In this document: one piece after another, positions 1-9,551 of the stretch
How the letters are laid out: each line of letters starts with the position of its first letter
How positions within the stretch are numbered: position 1 is the first letter of the stretch
The notes under the pieces: generated by a model
The model's database searches: none
What the model was told of the DNA's origin: nothing
Seen by the model: only the letters and a program-made list of their open reading frames with translations
From: JAZGER01 sp036480335
Lineage (GTDB): Bacteria; Pseudomonadota; Gammaproteobacteria; DSM-19610
Direction: 5' to 3'
NCBI GenBank assembly: GCA_036480335.1
Contig: JAZGGH010000086.1
Location: 3,208-67,207 of the forward strand
DNA: 64,000 bases
Made by a program: the position numbers and the translations under genes

Positions 1-2
1 TC

Positions 3-854
3 GGCTGGAAAGATCTCTGGCAACGCAAGGACCAACAGGCTGATTCTGCACTCAAAGCCAATCAATATGAAGCGGTGAAAAAACTGTCTGATCGCCCCGA
101 TCAACTCGGTACTGCAGCCTATAAAGAAGGTGACTACGAACAGGCTCTAAAATATTTCAACAAAAATAAAGATGCCCACACAACCTATAATAAAGGCAAT
201 TCACTGGCAAAAACGGGCAAATACAAGGAAGCGATTTCAGCCTATGATAATGCGCTCAACAAACAGCCGAATATGGAAGACGCCAAATTTAACAAGTCGA
301 GTATAGAAAAGTTTCTCGAACAACAGGAACAGCAAAAGCAACAGTCTTCGGATTCTGGTGATAGCGAGGAGCAGCAACAAGACGATCAGGAGCAAGATAA
401 CGAACAGCAAAAAAGCAATGATGGCCAGCAGAATGAAGACCAGCAGCAACAGGAGAAAGACCAACAATCAGGAGAGAGTCAGAAACAGTCGGATAAACAA
501 CCTTCTGAAGAAAAAAACCCGTTCGCTGACGCCAACAAAGAAATGAATAAAGCAGAAGAACAGGAAAATACTGAACCAGAATCTGGTGAAAAAGAAGCAG
601 AAGCAGATAATCCGAATCCACAATCGAAACAACAGGCTAAAGAACAAGCAGAAGATCAGGCCGACCAGGAAGAAACTGAAGAACAGCAAGCACAACCCGC
701 CACCGCCGAAGAACTCAGTAGTGAAGAAAAAATGGCGGCTGAACAATGGCTACGGCGGATCCCTGATGATCCCGGTGGTTTACTGCGTCGTAAATTTTAT
801 TATCAATATCGTAATCGAGACAGCCAGCAGTCTCCTTCTGGTAATCCATGGTAA
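3..854 (+). CDS. vWA-TPR Bat-type protein, 3' part (BatB/BatC-like)
   Basis: The gene enters from outside the window; the frame is already open at position 3 and has no stop before TAA at 852. What is visible is a TPR segment (paired YKEGDYEQAL and GKYKEAISAYDNAL helices), a long Gln/Glu/Asp/Lys-rich low-complexity linker, and a conserved-looking C-terminal block (EEKMAAEQWLRRIPDDPGG, then FYYQYRNR) with a terminal NPW. This matches the C-terminal half of vWA-TPR proteins of the Bat operon, linked in other bacteria to oxidative stress and envelope integrity. The next gene is batD-like and overlaps by 7 bases, supporting translational coupling. The vWA domain itself should lie upstream of the window. 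An internal GTG at 75 is not needed as a start. Confidence 0.85.
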   Translation, partial: GWKDLWQRKDQQADSALKANQYEAVKKLSDRPDQLGTAAYKEGDYEQALKYFNKNKDAHTTYNKGNSLAKTGKYKEAISAYDNALNKQPNMEDAKFNKSSIEKFLEQQEQQKQQSSDSGDSEEQQQDDQEQDNEQQKSNDGQQNEDQQQQEKDQQSGESQKQSDKQPSEEKNPFADANKEMNKAEEQENTEPESGEKEAEADNPNPQSKQQAKEQAEDQADQEETEEQQAQPATAEELSSEEKMAAEQWLRRIPDDPGGLLRRKFYYQYRNRDSQQSPSGNPW

Positions 855-2602
855 AGCCAATGACAACTTTCAGTAAGAGATATTTTATAGCCGTTTTGCT
901 GTTTCTCCTGTTATCCACAGATGCTCTGGCAAAATTGTCGGCCAGCCTTGACAGACAAACCATCTATGAAGGTGAATCTGTCACCCTGCGGATTTCATCC
1001 AGAGATAAAACCGCAGGTCAACCGGACCTGACAGCCCTCAAAAAAGACTTCGTTATCACCGGCAATAGAAGCAGCAGGCAAGTTGGAATAGTTAACGGGC
1101 AGCAATACCAGACCACCCGCTGGGCCATCCAGATGACCCCCAAAAAACAGGGGGAATTTCGCATACCCTCCATTTCCATTGGCCAGGAAAAGACTCAGGC
1201 ATTCACACTGACTGTTACCGAGCTGCCAGAAAATATTCGAGAAGCACTGTCAGGACACATCCATCTTGATATTGAATATGATATTGATCGACCCATTTAT
1301 GTTCAACAACAAATTCCGTATACGTTGCGACTGTATTATGACAACGCAGTACGCTTCGGAAAATTAACTGGACCCGAACCAGACAATGCTGTGGTCGAAC
1401 AATTGGGGCAGGAAAAACAATTTACTCAGTATCGTGATGGCCAGGAATTTAATGTCATCGAGCGCCGTTATGTTATCTCTGCGGAAAAGAGTGGCGATGT
1501 CATCATCCCTGCAACCACCTTTAGTGGCCGTATATCGATACAAATCCCGGAAGATGAAGAACCGTTTGATAATGAAGACTTTGAAACACTGAAAGAACGC
1601 GGATTTTCCATCAAACCGCTAAACCGTCTTCCTGCCCGTATCAATCGGCCAGTGCAGATCAGCAGTGAACCCTTTTCAATTAACGTGCTGGCAAAAAATA
1701 AAACTTCCAATGGTAACTGGATTCCAGCCGAACTGATTCAACTGGTAGATAGCTGGCGACGTTCACCACCAGAAATGAAAATCGGCGAACCCGTCATTCG
1801 CATCATTGCCATTCAAAGCAAGGGACTGACAGGCACCCAACTGCCAACACTCGACATCAAAAAACCTCAGGGCGCACGCATTTATAGCGATCCGGCGGAA
1901 ATGGTCAGTAAAACCGACGGCCGTACAGTCTATGGCTCCAGCACTCAGCAAATAACTTACATTCCTGACCACGCAGGCCTTATCACCATTCCGGCCATCG
2001 ACATCAGGTGGTGGAATACCCGCACCAATCAGCAACAGACAGCGCATTTACCCGAATGGGAAATCAATGTACGGGGAACAAATACAACAACCGATCAATC
2101 AACCATCGGTAAAACAAAACCTGCAGATAATGCTAACTCTGGCAACACTCAGCACAATCCCCTGTCGAGCAGTAGCTTGAAACGCGATACAATCATCACT
2201 ACAGCTATCATCATAACCTTGTCAAGCCTGTTCTGGCTGTGGAAGAAAAGAACGGCCAGGCAGGCAAAAACTATTTCAGGAAAACCTGGAAAAATCACTT
2301 ACGAAGACCTGCACCAGGCCTGTGCTAACAACAAACCAGCCACAGACATCGGCCAGATATTACTCGATCTCGCCCACCAGGAATGGCCAACCGATCCACC
2401 GACAACACTCAGCCAACTCGCCGACAGAAACCCCAACAGCAAACAGGCCATACTCGAACTTGATCAACAACTCTACGGTCAAACAAATAACCACTGGGAT
2501 AGTCAGTTATTGTGGGAAACGGTGAAAGATGGATTGAAACCGGCTTCTGAAACTGTAGCTGACCGTGAGATAGCGTTAGAGCCTTTGTATCCGTCTCGTT
2601 AA
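848..2602 (+). CDS. batD: BatD-like membrane protein
   Basis: A 584-residue protein with a signal peptide (hydrophobic run FIAVLLFLLLSTDALA near residues 10-27), a long periplasmic region of beta-sandwich character starting LSASLDRQTIYEGESVTLRI, and one C-terminal membrane helix at about 447-465 followed by a basic stretch and a short cytoplasmic tail. This layout and the YEGE(S)VTL opening are typical of BatD (oxygen-tolerance family), which is encoded next to vWA-TPR Bat proteins. The first ATG (848) overlaps the upstream stop; a second ATG at 860 is an equally possible start. Role in the cell is known only loosely for the family. Confidence 0.88.
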   Translation: MVKPMTTFSKRYFIAVLLFLLLSTDALAKLSASLDRQTIYEGESVTLRISSRDKTAGQPDLTALKKDFVITGNRSSRQVGIVNGQQYQTTRWAIQMTPKKQGEFRIPSISIGQEKTQAFTLTVTELPENIREALSGHIHLDIEYDIDRPIYVQQQIPYTLRLYYDNAVRFGKLTGPEPDNAVVEQLGQEKQFTQYRDGQEFNVIERRYVISAEKSGDVIIPATTFSGRISIQIPEDEEPFDNEDFETLKERGFSIKPLNRLPARINRPVQISSEPFSINVLAKNKTSNGNWIPAELIQLVDSWRRSPPEMKIGEPVIRIIAIQSKGLTGTQLPTLDIKKPQGARIYSDPAEMVSKTDGRTVYGSSTQQITYIPDHAGLITIPAIDIRWWNTRTNQQQTAHLPEWEINVRGTNTTTDQSTIGKTKPADNANSGNTQHNPLSSSSLKRDTIITTAIIITLSSLFWLWKKRTARQAKTISGKPGKITYEDLHQACANNKPATDIGQILLDLAHQEWPTDPPTTLSQLADRNPNSKQAILELDQQLYGQTNNHWDSQLLWETVKDGLKPASETVADREIALEPLYPSR

Positions 2603-2755
2603 CAGCCTTATTTACATGTTAGATGAAAATGATTATATGATTTTAAAGGATTTATTTGAGGTAAAACCTTCAATCAAGCTCATTTATCATGAAGAACTGA
2701 GATAATATTTATCTATTATCAATTGTTTTTTATACCCAAATATCCGGATTAAATC

Positions 2756-4141
2756 ATGAATAGCCATCGACTTATTTTCACCAGCATTCTAATTTTATAT
2801 TTTCTCACTGCCTGCTCGAACGGTGGAACCCGGCCTGGCCATTCGTTAATGAAACCGAAAGACGGACTTGTTACAGAACCCGTATTTACCGGAAAAATCT
2901 ATCTTCAAATGCGCGGCAATCCCCAAGGGCCAGTTGTTTTTCTTATTCATGGGCTGGGTGATGATGCTTCTACGATCTGGCAGAAAACCATGAAGAAGCT
3001 GGAGCGGGATTATTTTGTGGCTACACTGGATTTACCCGGTTTTGGCAAATCCAGCAAAGCGAATGAGCTGTATTCCCCGGAAAATTATGTCAAGGTCTTG
3101 CATCATATTTCAGAAACGTATTTTGACCAACAACCCTTTCACCTGGTGGGTCACTCCATGGGAGGAGCAATTTCCCTGCGCTATGCGGCCACTTATCCCG
3201 AGGATGTCAAAACTCTCACGCTCGTTGATGCGGCAGGGATTCTGCATCGTCTTGCTTATACAAAATACCTGGCGTCCATGGGACTGAAAATGTTCTCAGG
3301 CATGGGTTTTTTTGATACGAATAAAGCCTCTTCACTGGTAGAACTTATCCTCAGTAAGGCTGATGATATCATGCGCATTGATCCCAGTCTGTTGATTCAG
3401 ACGCCAACACTGCGTGCTAAAGTCTTGCGAGAAAATCCAGCCACTATTTCAGGATTAGCGCTAGTGCTGGATGATTTCAGCACTATACCCTCAAAAGTGA
3501 AAGCACCCACTCGGATTATCTGGGGTGAAGAAGATGCAGTAGCTCCGCTGCGGACAGGTCATGTTCTGAATGCTCTGATACCTGATTCCAGCCTGCATAT
3601 TATTCCCCAAGCAGGACACGTACCGATTCGTACTCATGCGGATGAATTTCATGCACTACTGGTCAAGAGTTTGCAACAGGATCCTGTAAAATCTGCTACT
3701 ACAAACCATCAAGACAGGAAACAGGATAATGTTAGCTGTCATGAAGAAAATGAGACGACTTATAGCGGAAAAATCAAAACTCTGACTATCAGAAAATGTC
3801 AGAACGTTCTGATAAAAGATGCCACGATTGGTCATGTCATTATCGACAATTCAGATGTCCAGCTGGAGAATGTCATCATCAGCGCACCGGGAGACACTGC
3901 TGTTGAGATAGCTGATTCGGTTGTCATGATGACTGCTGGAACAATCACGGGAAATATTGCTATTACCTCAGAAAATAGCCGGCTAGATATCGCAGGTACC
4001 AGGCTGAAGGCCAGGGATTCAGCTATTCTGACTTCTTCAACAACAGATATTATTTTTTCTTTAACGCCTGTCTCAAGTAAGCATCAAAGCAATACCATTC
4101 TCCATGGTAGAAAGAAACTTCAGTCAGATAAAAAGCCCTAG
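2756..4141 (+). CDS. Lipoprotein alpha/beta hydrolase with C-terminal repeat domain
   Basis: The N-terminus is a lipoprotein signal with lipobox LTAC and acylated Cys20. Residues about 55-305 form an alpha/beta hydrolase: oxyanion motif HGLGDD near 65, nucleophile elbow GHSMGG with Ser134, an acid in WGEEDAVAP (about 260) and a His in AGHVP (about 288). The region from about 335 to 461 is different: short strands rich in V/I/N/D (for example GHVIIDNSDVQLENVII) with the look of a right-handed beta-helix. The fusion is uncommon among small serine hydrolases. The substrate cannot be told; a membrane-anchored esterase or lipase is the simplest reading. It stands alone, with a 150 bp upstream gap and a convergent neighbour. 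Confidence 0.85.
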   Translation: MNSHRLIFTSILILYFLTACSNGGTRPGHSLMKPKDGLVTEPVFTGKIYLQMRGNPQGPVVFLIHGLGDDASTIWQKTMKKLERDYFVATLDLPGFGKSSKANELYSPENYVKVLHHISETYFDQQPFHLVGHSMGGAISLRYAATYPEDVKTLTLVDAAGILHRLAYTKYLASMGLKMFSGMGFFDTNKASSLVELILSKADDIMRIDPSLLIQTPTLRAKVLRENPATISGLALVLDDFSTIPSKVKAPTRIIWGEEDAVAPLRTGHVLNALIPDSSLHIIPQAGHVPIRTHADEFHALLVKSLQQDPVKSATTNHQDRKQDNVSCHEENETTYSGKIKTLTIRKCQNVLIKDATIGHVIIDNSDVQLENVIISAPGDTAVEIADSVVMMTAGTITGNIAITSENSRLDIAGTRLKARDSAILTSSTTDIIFSLTPVSSKHQSNTILHGRKKLQSDKKP

Positions 4142-4168
4142 CTTCAGATACCTATATATGTAACGACT

Positions 4169-4810
4169 TCAATCAGTAAAAACTGTTTTCGATGTAACCC
4201 CTGGCAACCATCTTTGCAAATCGGTGAAATAATCAACATCCCACAATCTGTCCAGTTCGGTTACTGTCAGTTTTTCCTGATCAATTTTATTTCGGGTCTG
4301 TTGCAATACATTATCTGTTCCCCAGTCAATGCCTGTAAAAATACTCGGTGTATCAACTGACATTCCTATGAGGACATAGCCACCATCTTCTGCTGGCCCG
4401 AGAACAACGTCACTTTCAGCGTTCAATGCCTGCTGGAGATAGTCGATTTGCATAATCGGGCAGTCGGTGCCGATCAGAATAGCTTTTTTTCGGCTTGCCA
4501 GTGTGGTGGTCATGGCCTGCGCCATGCGTGCTCCCAGGTCACCTTCTATTTGAGGTTGTATTTTCTGGACTGATGCGCCGGCCGTTTCGATCGCCGGATG
4601 TGATGCATCACCAGCAACATACAGCGTTACGGGTGCTATAGAGGATGCCTGTAGCATACCCAGAATTTGATACATCATAGTCTCGCTAACGGCTGCGGCC
4701 ATTTCATTGCCGATATCGACTGCCAGTCTTGTCTTAACCTGTCCGGGTACGGGAGCTTTGACGAAAACCAGTATCTCGCTGTGCGGGTATTGCCAGGATG
4801 TATTAGCCAT
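4169..4810 (-). CDS. TIGR04282-type glycosyltransferase (DUF2064)
   Basis: 213 residues, starting ATG with FVKAPVPGQVKTRLA near residue 16, the signature of the DUF2064/TIGR04282 nucleotidyl- or glycosyltransferase family; further family marks are IGTDCP and LGPAEDGGYVLIG. It is the last gene of a three-gene minus-strand cluster with a second glycosyltransferase and a radical SAM protein; this trio is the arrangement for which the name arsenosugar biosynthesis was coined. It overlaps the preceding gene by 8 bases. The exact sugar-transfer step is not assigned by sequence. Confidence 0.88.
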   Translation of the reverse strand: MANTSWQYPHSEILVFVKAPVPGQVKTRLAVDIGNEMAAAVSETMMYQILGMLQASSIAPVTLYVAGDASHPAIETAGASVQKIQPQIEGDLGARMAQAMTTTLASRKKAILIGTDCPIMQIDYLQQALNAESDVVLGPAEDGGYVLIGMSVDTPSIFTGIDWGTDNVLQQTRNKIDQEKLTVTELDRLWDVDYFTDLQRWLPGVTSKTVFTD

Positions 4811-5477
4811 AAAATTGTTTCAATCGCTGTGGCGGGACACCCAAAGCATACGCCGCACGTAAAACCCACATGAGTAGAATGGTGCGAATAATACCGTTTG
4901 ATTCCCAGCGACGACCCGAAGTTTGAATGGTGCTGGATAAACAGCATGGACGAGCAAGGCGTTTAAGATTTTTCGACAGGGCAATGTCTTCCATCAACGG
5001 GATATTCGCAAAACCGCCCACGGCCTCAAAATAGCTACGTTTTATGAACATCCCCTGATCACCGGTTGCAATCCCCGACAGGCGCGAACGCCAGTTCATC
5101 AGAGCGGCAATGACAGTCAACAATCTGTTATTTCCTGTAATAACAACATCAAATCGACCCCAATTCTGTGAGCGATTATTTAATGCTTGCATGATCATTT
5201 GATCAGCATTATTTGGCACCAACGTATCTGCATGCAGAAACCACAGCGCATCACCAGTTGCCTGAGATGCGCCTGCATTCATTTGTACAGCTCTGCCACA
5301 GGCAGAAAGAATAATACGGTCTGCCAATGGAGTTGCCCTGGATACCGTATCATCTTCACTGCCACCATCAACAACGATAACCTCCACAGCTCGACTGCGC
5401 ATCGGCTGTAAGCATTGTAGCGTGGCTGCAATGCCAGTAGCTTCATTGAGTACCGGAATAATGACAGTCAAAGGCAC
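4803..5477 (-). CDS. TIGR04283-type family 2 glycosyltransferase
   Basis: A GT-A fold glycosyltransferase of 224 residues: VIIPVLNEATGI at the N-terminus, VVDGGSEDDT for the nucleotide-binding strand, a Leu-His-Ala-Asp motif (FLHADT) as the metal-binding DxD equivalent, and GDQGMFI downstream. These match the TIGR04283 family that sits beside ArsS and TIGR04282 proteins. The start is GTG at 5477, immediately following the TAG stop of arsS (5480-5478), so translation is probably coupled. No membrane helix is obvious except a weak hydrophobic C-terminal run. Confidence 0.88.
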   Translation of the reverse strand: MPLTVIIPVLNEATGIAATLQCLQPMRSRAVEVIVVDGGSEDDTVSRATPLADRIILSACGRAVQMNAGASQATGDALWFLHADTLVPNNADQMIMQALNNRSQNWGRFDVVITGNNRLLTVIAALMNWRSRLSGIATGDQGMFIKRSYFEAVGGFANIPLMEDIALSKNLKRLARPCCLSSTIQTSGRRWESNGIIRTILLMWVLRAAYALGVPPQRLKQFYG

Positions 5478-6431
5478 CTACAGGGCACCACCACAACTGC
5501 TGCCCTGCCCGGCAGTGCAGCCGTAACAATGACCAGCAACGGTGATATCAGCACCTGGCAGCGTCTGACTATCCAGGTCTTTCAGATAAACAGCCTGATC
5601 GCCAAACAAGGGTAAATTAAGCATCTGGTTGAAATCACAATCATAAACCCGACCCTGCCAGTCGATACTCAGCAGTGTTCGGCACATCACCGAGTCAAGA
5701 TTATCATCCTGATGAGCTGACTGTAGCATCTGCATATATTTGTCAAACTGCCCTTTTGAAATCAGCGTACTGCCAAAACGTTGGATGGGCATATTGGCAA
5801 GCACAAACAGTTGATTGAAAACAATACCTGCACGTGCAAAAAGTTCACGTTTGTAATCTTGCTCTAGCTGCTGCTGTCCGGCTGGCAGACTGGCACCGGC
5901 AGGGTTATACATCAGATTCAGCAGCAGGCCACTGTCCCTGATGCCATAGCCTCGCTGATTGAGTTTTTGAATGGCCTCCAGACTGGATGCGTAGACGCCC
6001 TTACCGCGTTGGGATTCCACATTTTCTTCCAGATAACAGGGCAATGAAGCGACCACTTCGACTCGCTGCTCTGCAAGGAAATCGCTCAGATATTCATAGC
6101 CGGGTTCGTTGAGAATCGTCAGATTACAGCGATCAATGACATTGGCCCCCATCTCTCGGGCAGCGGCGACGATGTAACGAAAACCCGGATTCATCTCCGG
6201 GGCACCGCCAGTTAGATCCAGTTGCTGAATGTTTTCCCGTTGCATGAAGGTCAGCACTTCATCGATGGTTTCGCGAGACATGCTTTCGGTCCGATTCGGA
6301 CCGGCATTAACGTGACAATGCAAACAGGACTGGTTACAGCGATAGCCCAGATTCACCTGCAAGGTTTGCAACGTTGTCCTATTCAAGGCAGGAAAATGGG
6401 TTTTTTGTAGCTGTTTCAATGTATCATGCAT
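5478..6431 (-). CDS. arsS: ArsS-like radical SAM protein (arsenosugar biosynthesis)
   Basis: 317 residues with the radical SAM cluster motif CNQSCLHC (Cys32, Cys36, Cys39), LDLTGGAPEMNP as the SAM-binding GGE-like strand, and a Cys-rich C-terminus (CYGCTAGQGSSCGGAL) that could hold auxiliary clusters. This matches the ArsS family, thought to join a 5'-deoxyadenosyl group to an arsenical in arsenosugar formation. It is the first gene of a minus-strand operon with two glycosyltransferases. No ArsM-type methyltransferase is present in the window, so the arsenical precursor would have to come from elsewhere or the pathway may have another substrate. Confidence 0.9.
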   Translation of the reverse strand: MHDTLKQLQKTHFPALNRTTLQTLQVNLGYRCNQSCLHCHVNAGPNRTESMSRETIDEVLTFMQRENIQQLDLTGGAPEMNPGFRYIVAAAREMGANVIDRCNLTILNEPGYEYLSDFLAEQRVEVVASLPCYLEENVESQRGKGVYASSLEAIQKLNQRGYGIRDSGLLLNLMYNPAGASLPAGQQQLEQDYKRELFARAGIVFNQLFVLANMPIQRFGSTLISKGQFDKYMQMLQSAHQDDNLDSVMCRTLLSIDWQGRVYDCDFNQMLNLPLFGDQAVYLKDLDSQTLPGADITVAGHCYGCTAGQGSSCGGAL

Positions 6432-6523
6432 ATATTGGGTATCCGTTTACGCATCGCGAAGCATTGCCGCTGTCATACCTAGTTTACTGACAATCAGACA
6501 CAATAAACAACAGGAACCTGACC

Positions 6524-6907
6524 ATGAATCTGGAAAAAGTGATTTTCGCCTTCTTTTCAGTCCTCGCCCTGACGCTGAATTTCAGCTTTTTTCTCGGCGA
6601 ACATGATAATCCACAGCAACACACCGCTTATGAGCTGTTTGCTGCTCTGGTCGTGAGTATGATTGCCACCATTATGAAATTTGGTGATCGCGCCCATATC
6701 GGCGCATTACTGCTGGCAACCAGCCTGGTTGCTGATCTGCAGTTGATCGCCGCCACGATGGTCTGGGGCTTCACTATCTATGTCGCTCAGATGGATATGT
6801 CGCCCATTATCATGTCCACCATTGTCTCCCTGTCTGGTGGTGCGTTGCTGGCAAACCTAGTTTCAGTGACTCTGCTAGTGGTTGAAACAACCACCATGCG
6901 CCGTTAA
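6524..6907 (+). CDS. DUF6394-like four-helix membrane protein
   Basis: 127 residues, nearly all hydrophobic, with about four membrane helices and very short loops; FGDRAHIGALLLATSLVADLQL in the middle is the most recognisable stretch. It resembles the DUF6394 family. It lies 12 bases before a K+ channel gene on the same strand, so the two are very likely co-transcribed. An accessory role for the channel is an inference from this pairing only. The gene is divergent from the arsS cluster, with about 90 bp between them for both promoters. Confidence 0.8.
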   Translation: MNLEKVIFAFFSVLALTLNFSFFLGEHDNPQQHTAYELFAALVVSMIATIMKFGDRAHIGALLLATSLVADLQLIAATMVWGFTIYVAQMDMSPIIMSTIVSLSGGALLANLVSVTLLVVETTTMRR

Positions 6908-6918
6908 CGAAACCCTCC

Positions 6919-8625
6919 ATGCAACCCATCCTTTTCCTGTTTTTCCGGCGCCTGCGCTGGCCGCTGATTGTCCTTGTTATTACCTATGCGATTGCCATAC
7001 TTGGCATGGTATTAATACCTGGCATCGACGATCAGGGAAACCCCTGGCGCATGGATTTTTTTCATGCCTTCTATTTCGTCAGTTTCATGGGTTCAACGAT
7101 CGGGTTTGGCGAAATCCCTTATCCATTTACTGATGCGCAACGCATGTGGACGATGGTGATTATCTATGCAACAGTGGTTGCCTGGCTGTATACCATCGGT
7201 TCCATTCTTGGTCTGTTTCAGGACCAGGGCTTTCGTCATGTACGACAATTTGTACGCTTCACCAAAGCGGTGCAGCGCCTGCAAAGCCCTTTCTATATCA
7301 TCTGTGGTTTCACTGATGCCGGGCGGATGCTGGCACATGAACTCGCCCACCGAGGCCTGATCTGTGTATTAATTGATGAAGATGAAGCCAATATCCAGAA
7401 AGTCCAGACCGATGATCTACTCTCGGACAACCCTGCCCTGAACGGTAATGCAGCTGATTCTGAAACCTTGCTGGCCGCAGGATTAAAACTGCCGATGTGC
7501 CGTGCGGTTATCGCTATGACGGGCACCGATAAAAACAATCTGACTATTGCCATCAGCAGCAAACTGCTCGCGCCTAAAGTACAGGTTATCTGCCAGTCAG
7601 ACACCAAAGATAATGCAGCCAACATGGCTTCATTTGGTACTGACCATATTGTTGATCCATTTGACATATTTGCCAAACAGTTTGCGATGATGTTTCATTC
7701 GCCAAGCATGTATCTGATCAATCAGTGGATCACAACACCACATGGCACCCAGCTTTCTGAATTTCAAAAGCCTCCAGAAGGCAAATGGGTGCTGTGTGGA
7801 TTTGGCCGTTTTGGTAAAGCCGTGAGTAAATACCTGGCAGAAGAAAAAATCGAAACCCGGATCATTGAAGCCGATGTCGAGATGACCGAGGCACCCAGAG
7901 ATACCATTGCTGCGCGTGGTACTGAAGCCGATACTTTGCTTGAAGCCAATATTACTCAGGCAGCAGGCATTATCGCCGGGACGGATGACGACACCAATAA
8001 TCTCTCAATTATTATTACAGCACGCGACCTGAACCCCTCGCTGTTTACTGTCTCTCGCCAGAATCGGCATCGCAATGAAGCTATTTTTGATGCCGCAAAA
8101 ATCGACCTGATAATGCAAACGGAAACCATCACCGCACAGTCTATTCTCAGCCTGATCAAGGCACCACTACTCAATGATTTTTTCAGCATGGCTTATGAAG
8201 AAAATGAAACATGGGCCAATATCCTGTTGAGTCGAATACTCGGCCTTGTTGAAAAACGTGCACCTGAAACCTGGGAACTGACAATTTCTGCCACTGAAAC
8301 TCCAGCCGTCTTTACTGCGTTCGTAGAAGGCCAGGCTCCAATTCTGAAACACCTTTGCACCGATCCGAGAGATTATCAAAACCCCTTGCCCTGTATTCCA
8401 TTATTACTCAAACAAGCTGAGCAAAGCATTCTGTTACCTGAAATGGATACTCCGATAAACATTGGCGACAGCCTGTTATTCTGCGGTAAATATGCCGCGC
8501 TCAGGAATATGCAGATCGTCATCAATGATCCGCAATCGATGTTTTATGTACGCACTGGAAAAGAATATGCGGGTGGCCTTTTCTGGCAGAAAATATTTGG
8601 CGACCAGCGCGATCAGGTAGCCTGA
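6919..8625 (+). CDS. Potassium channel with two RCK (TrkA-N) domains
   Basis: 568 residues. Two membrane helices flank a pore loop with selectivity filter TIGFG (60-64). A long cytoplasmic part follows with two Rossmann-type RCK/TrkA-N segments, one starting near residue 126 (YIICGFTDAGRMLAHEL) and one near 290 (WVLCGFGRFGKAV), each with a GxGxxG-like loop and acidic strand end (LIDED and IIEAD). A C-terminal TrkA-C-like region ends the protein. The two-helix plus tandem RCK plan is that of ligand-gated bacterial K+ channels. The preceding DUF6394 gene and the following acyltransferase gene are spaced 11 and 7 bases away. Confidence 0.88.
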   Translation: MQPILFLFFRRLRWPLIVLVITYAIAILGMVLIPGIDDQGNPWRMDFFHAFYFVSFMGSTIGFGEIPYPFTDAQRMWTMVIIYATVVAWLYTIGSILGLFQDQGFRHVRQFVRFTKAVQRLQSPFYIICGFTDAGRMLAHELAHRGLICVLIDEDEANIQKVQTDDLLSDNPALNGNAADSETLLAAGLKLPMCRAVIAMTGTDKNNLTIAISSKLLAPKVQVICQSDTKDNAANMASFGTDHIVDPFDIFAKQFAMMFHSPSMYLINQWITTPHGTQLSEFQKPPEGKWVLCGFGRFGKAVSKYLAEEKIETRIIEADVEMTEAPRDTIAARGTEADTLLEANITQAAGIIAGTDDDTNNLSIIITARDLNPSLFTVSRQNRHRNEAIFDAAKIDLIMQTETITAQSILSLIKAPLLNDFFSMAYEENETWANILLSRILGLVEKRAPETWELTISATETPAVFTAFVEGQAPILKHLCTDPRDYQNPLPCIPLLLKQAEQSILLPEMDTPINIGDSLLFCGKYAALRNMQIVINDPQSMFYVRTGKEYAGGLFWQKIFGDQRDQVA

Positions 8626-8632
8626 CTGACGA

Positions 8633-9511
8633 ATGCCTGACCGCCAGACCTTTATTGATACCTGTCTCGTTGCGCTGTTACGAGCGCTCTCTTTTATCCC
8701 GCTGTGCGGGCTCTATGGCATCAGCACACTACTCTCATGGCTATTATTTAATGGCTTTCATTTCCAGCGCAAGCTGGTTATAAACAATCTGCGACACGCA
8801 TTCCCTGATTTGAATGCCCAGGCGATCAAAAAAATTGCCCGAAAAACCTACCAACACCATCTGGATATCATTGTCGAGCTCATCAAAACACAACACTATG
8901 ATAAAAAAACATTCCTGCAGCATATTAGCATCGACAATGCAGAGACCCTCAACCGGTACCTGCAGAAAAAAACACCTGTCCTGCTCGTTACTGCCCACGC
9001 CGGTAACTGGGAATGGATGCAAATGGCCTGTGCTGCCACATTCAATCCGGCGCCAGCCGTTATCTACAAAAAAAGCAATCACCCCGTACTGGATCAATGG
9101 CTCTATCAATTACGTCAGCGATTCGGCAGTCAGTTGATAGCCACCACTGAGGTTAGCCGCCAGCTAAGAAAAGGGGGCTGGATCGCCATGGCAGCCGATC
9201 TTGGTCCGCGACTGGAAGAAACCCGAATCTGGCTGGACTTCATGGGCATGGATACCGCCTTTTATTCAGGGCTGTCACGCATCGCCGCCATCAACGGCTC
9301 TGTTATTCTGTACGCGCATATGCTGCGTACCCGGCGCGGCCATTATCAGCTCCATTTTGAAGAAATTGCCCGGCCTGGCGCTCAACTCAGTGATGAACAA
9401 CTGATGAAACGCTATATACAGGCACTGGAAGAGGATATTCACAAACAGCCTGCTGACTGGCTCTGGTTTTATAAACGCTGGAAGCATACCCGCCCGGACT
9501 CTTCTCTATGA
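8633..9511 (+). CDS. LpxL/HtrB-type lysophospholipid acyltransferase
   Basis: 292 residues with one N-terminal hydrophobic segment and the HX4E catalytic motif HAGNWE (His122, Glu127). VINNLRHAFPD and YHQHHLDIIVEL-like segments before it and AADLGPR and WFYKRWK after it are family hallmarks. The reaction is transfer of a secondary acyl chain to lipid A or a precursor at the inner membrane. The start at 8633 follows the channel gene by 7 bases. Whether it is LpxL, LpxM or a paralogue cannot be settled here; it is one of several such enzymes expected in a gammaproteobacterium. Confidence 0.85.
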   Translation: MPDRQTFIDTCLVALLRALSFIPLCGLYGISTLLSWLLFNGFHFQRKLVINNLRHAFPDLNAQAIKKIARKTYQHHLDIIVELIKTQHYDKKTFLQHISIDNAETLNRYLQKKTPVLLVTAHAGNWEWMQMACAATFNPAPAVIYKKSNHPVLDQWLYQLRQRFGSQLIATTEVSRQLRKGGWIAMAADLGPRLEETRIWLDFMGMDTAFYSGLSRIAAINGSVILYAHMLRTRRGHYQLHFEEIARPGAQLSDEQLMKRYIQALEEDIHKQPADWLWFYKRWKHTRPDSSL

Positions 9512-9551
9512 CTTCGGGTATAGTGGCCAGGCATCTCAACAGGACTAATCA

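Noticed and set aside
237..746. Long antisense and shifted frames opposite the Gln/Glu-rich linker (very hydrophobic or basic products)
   Set aside because: They mirror the biased CAG/GAA codons of the real plus-strand protein and have no ribosome sites.
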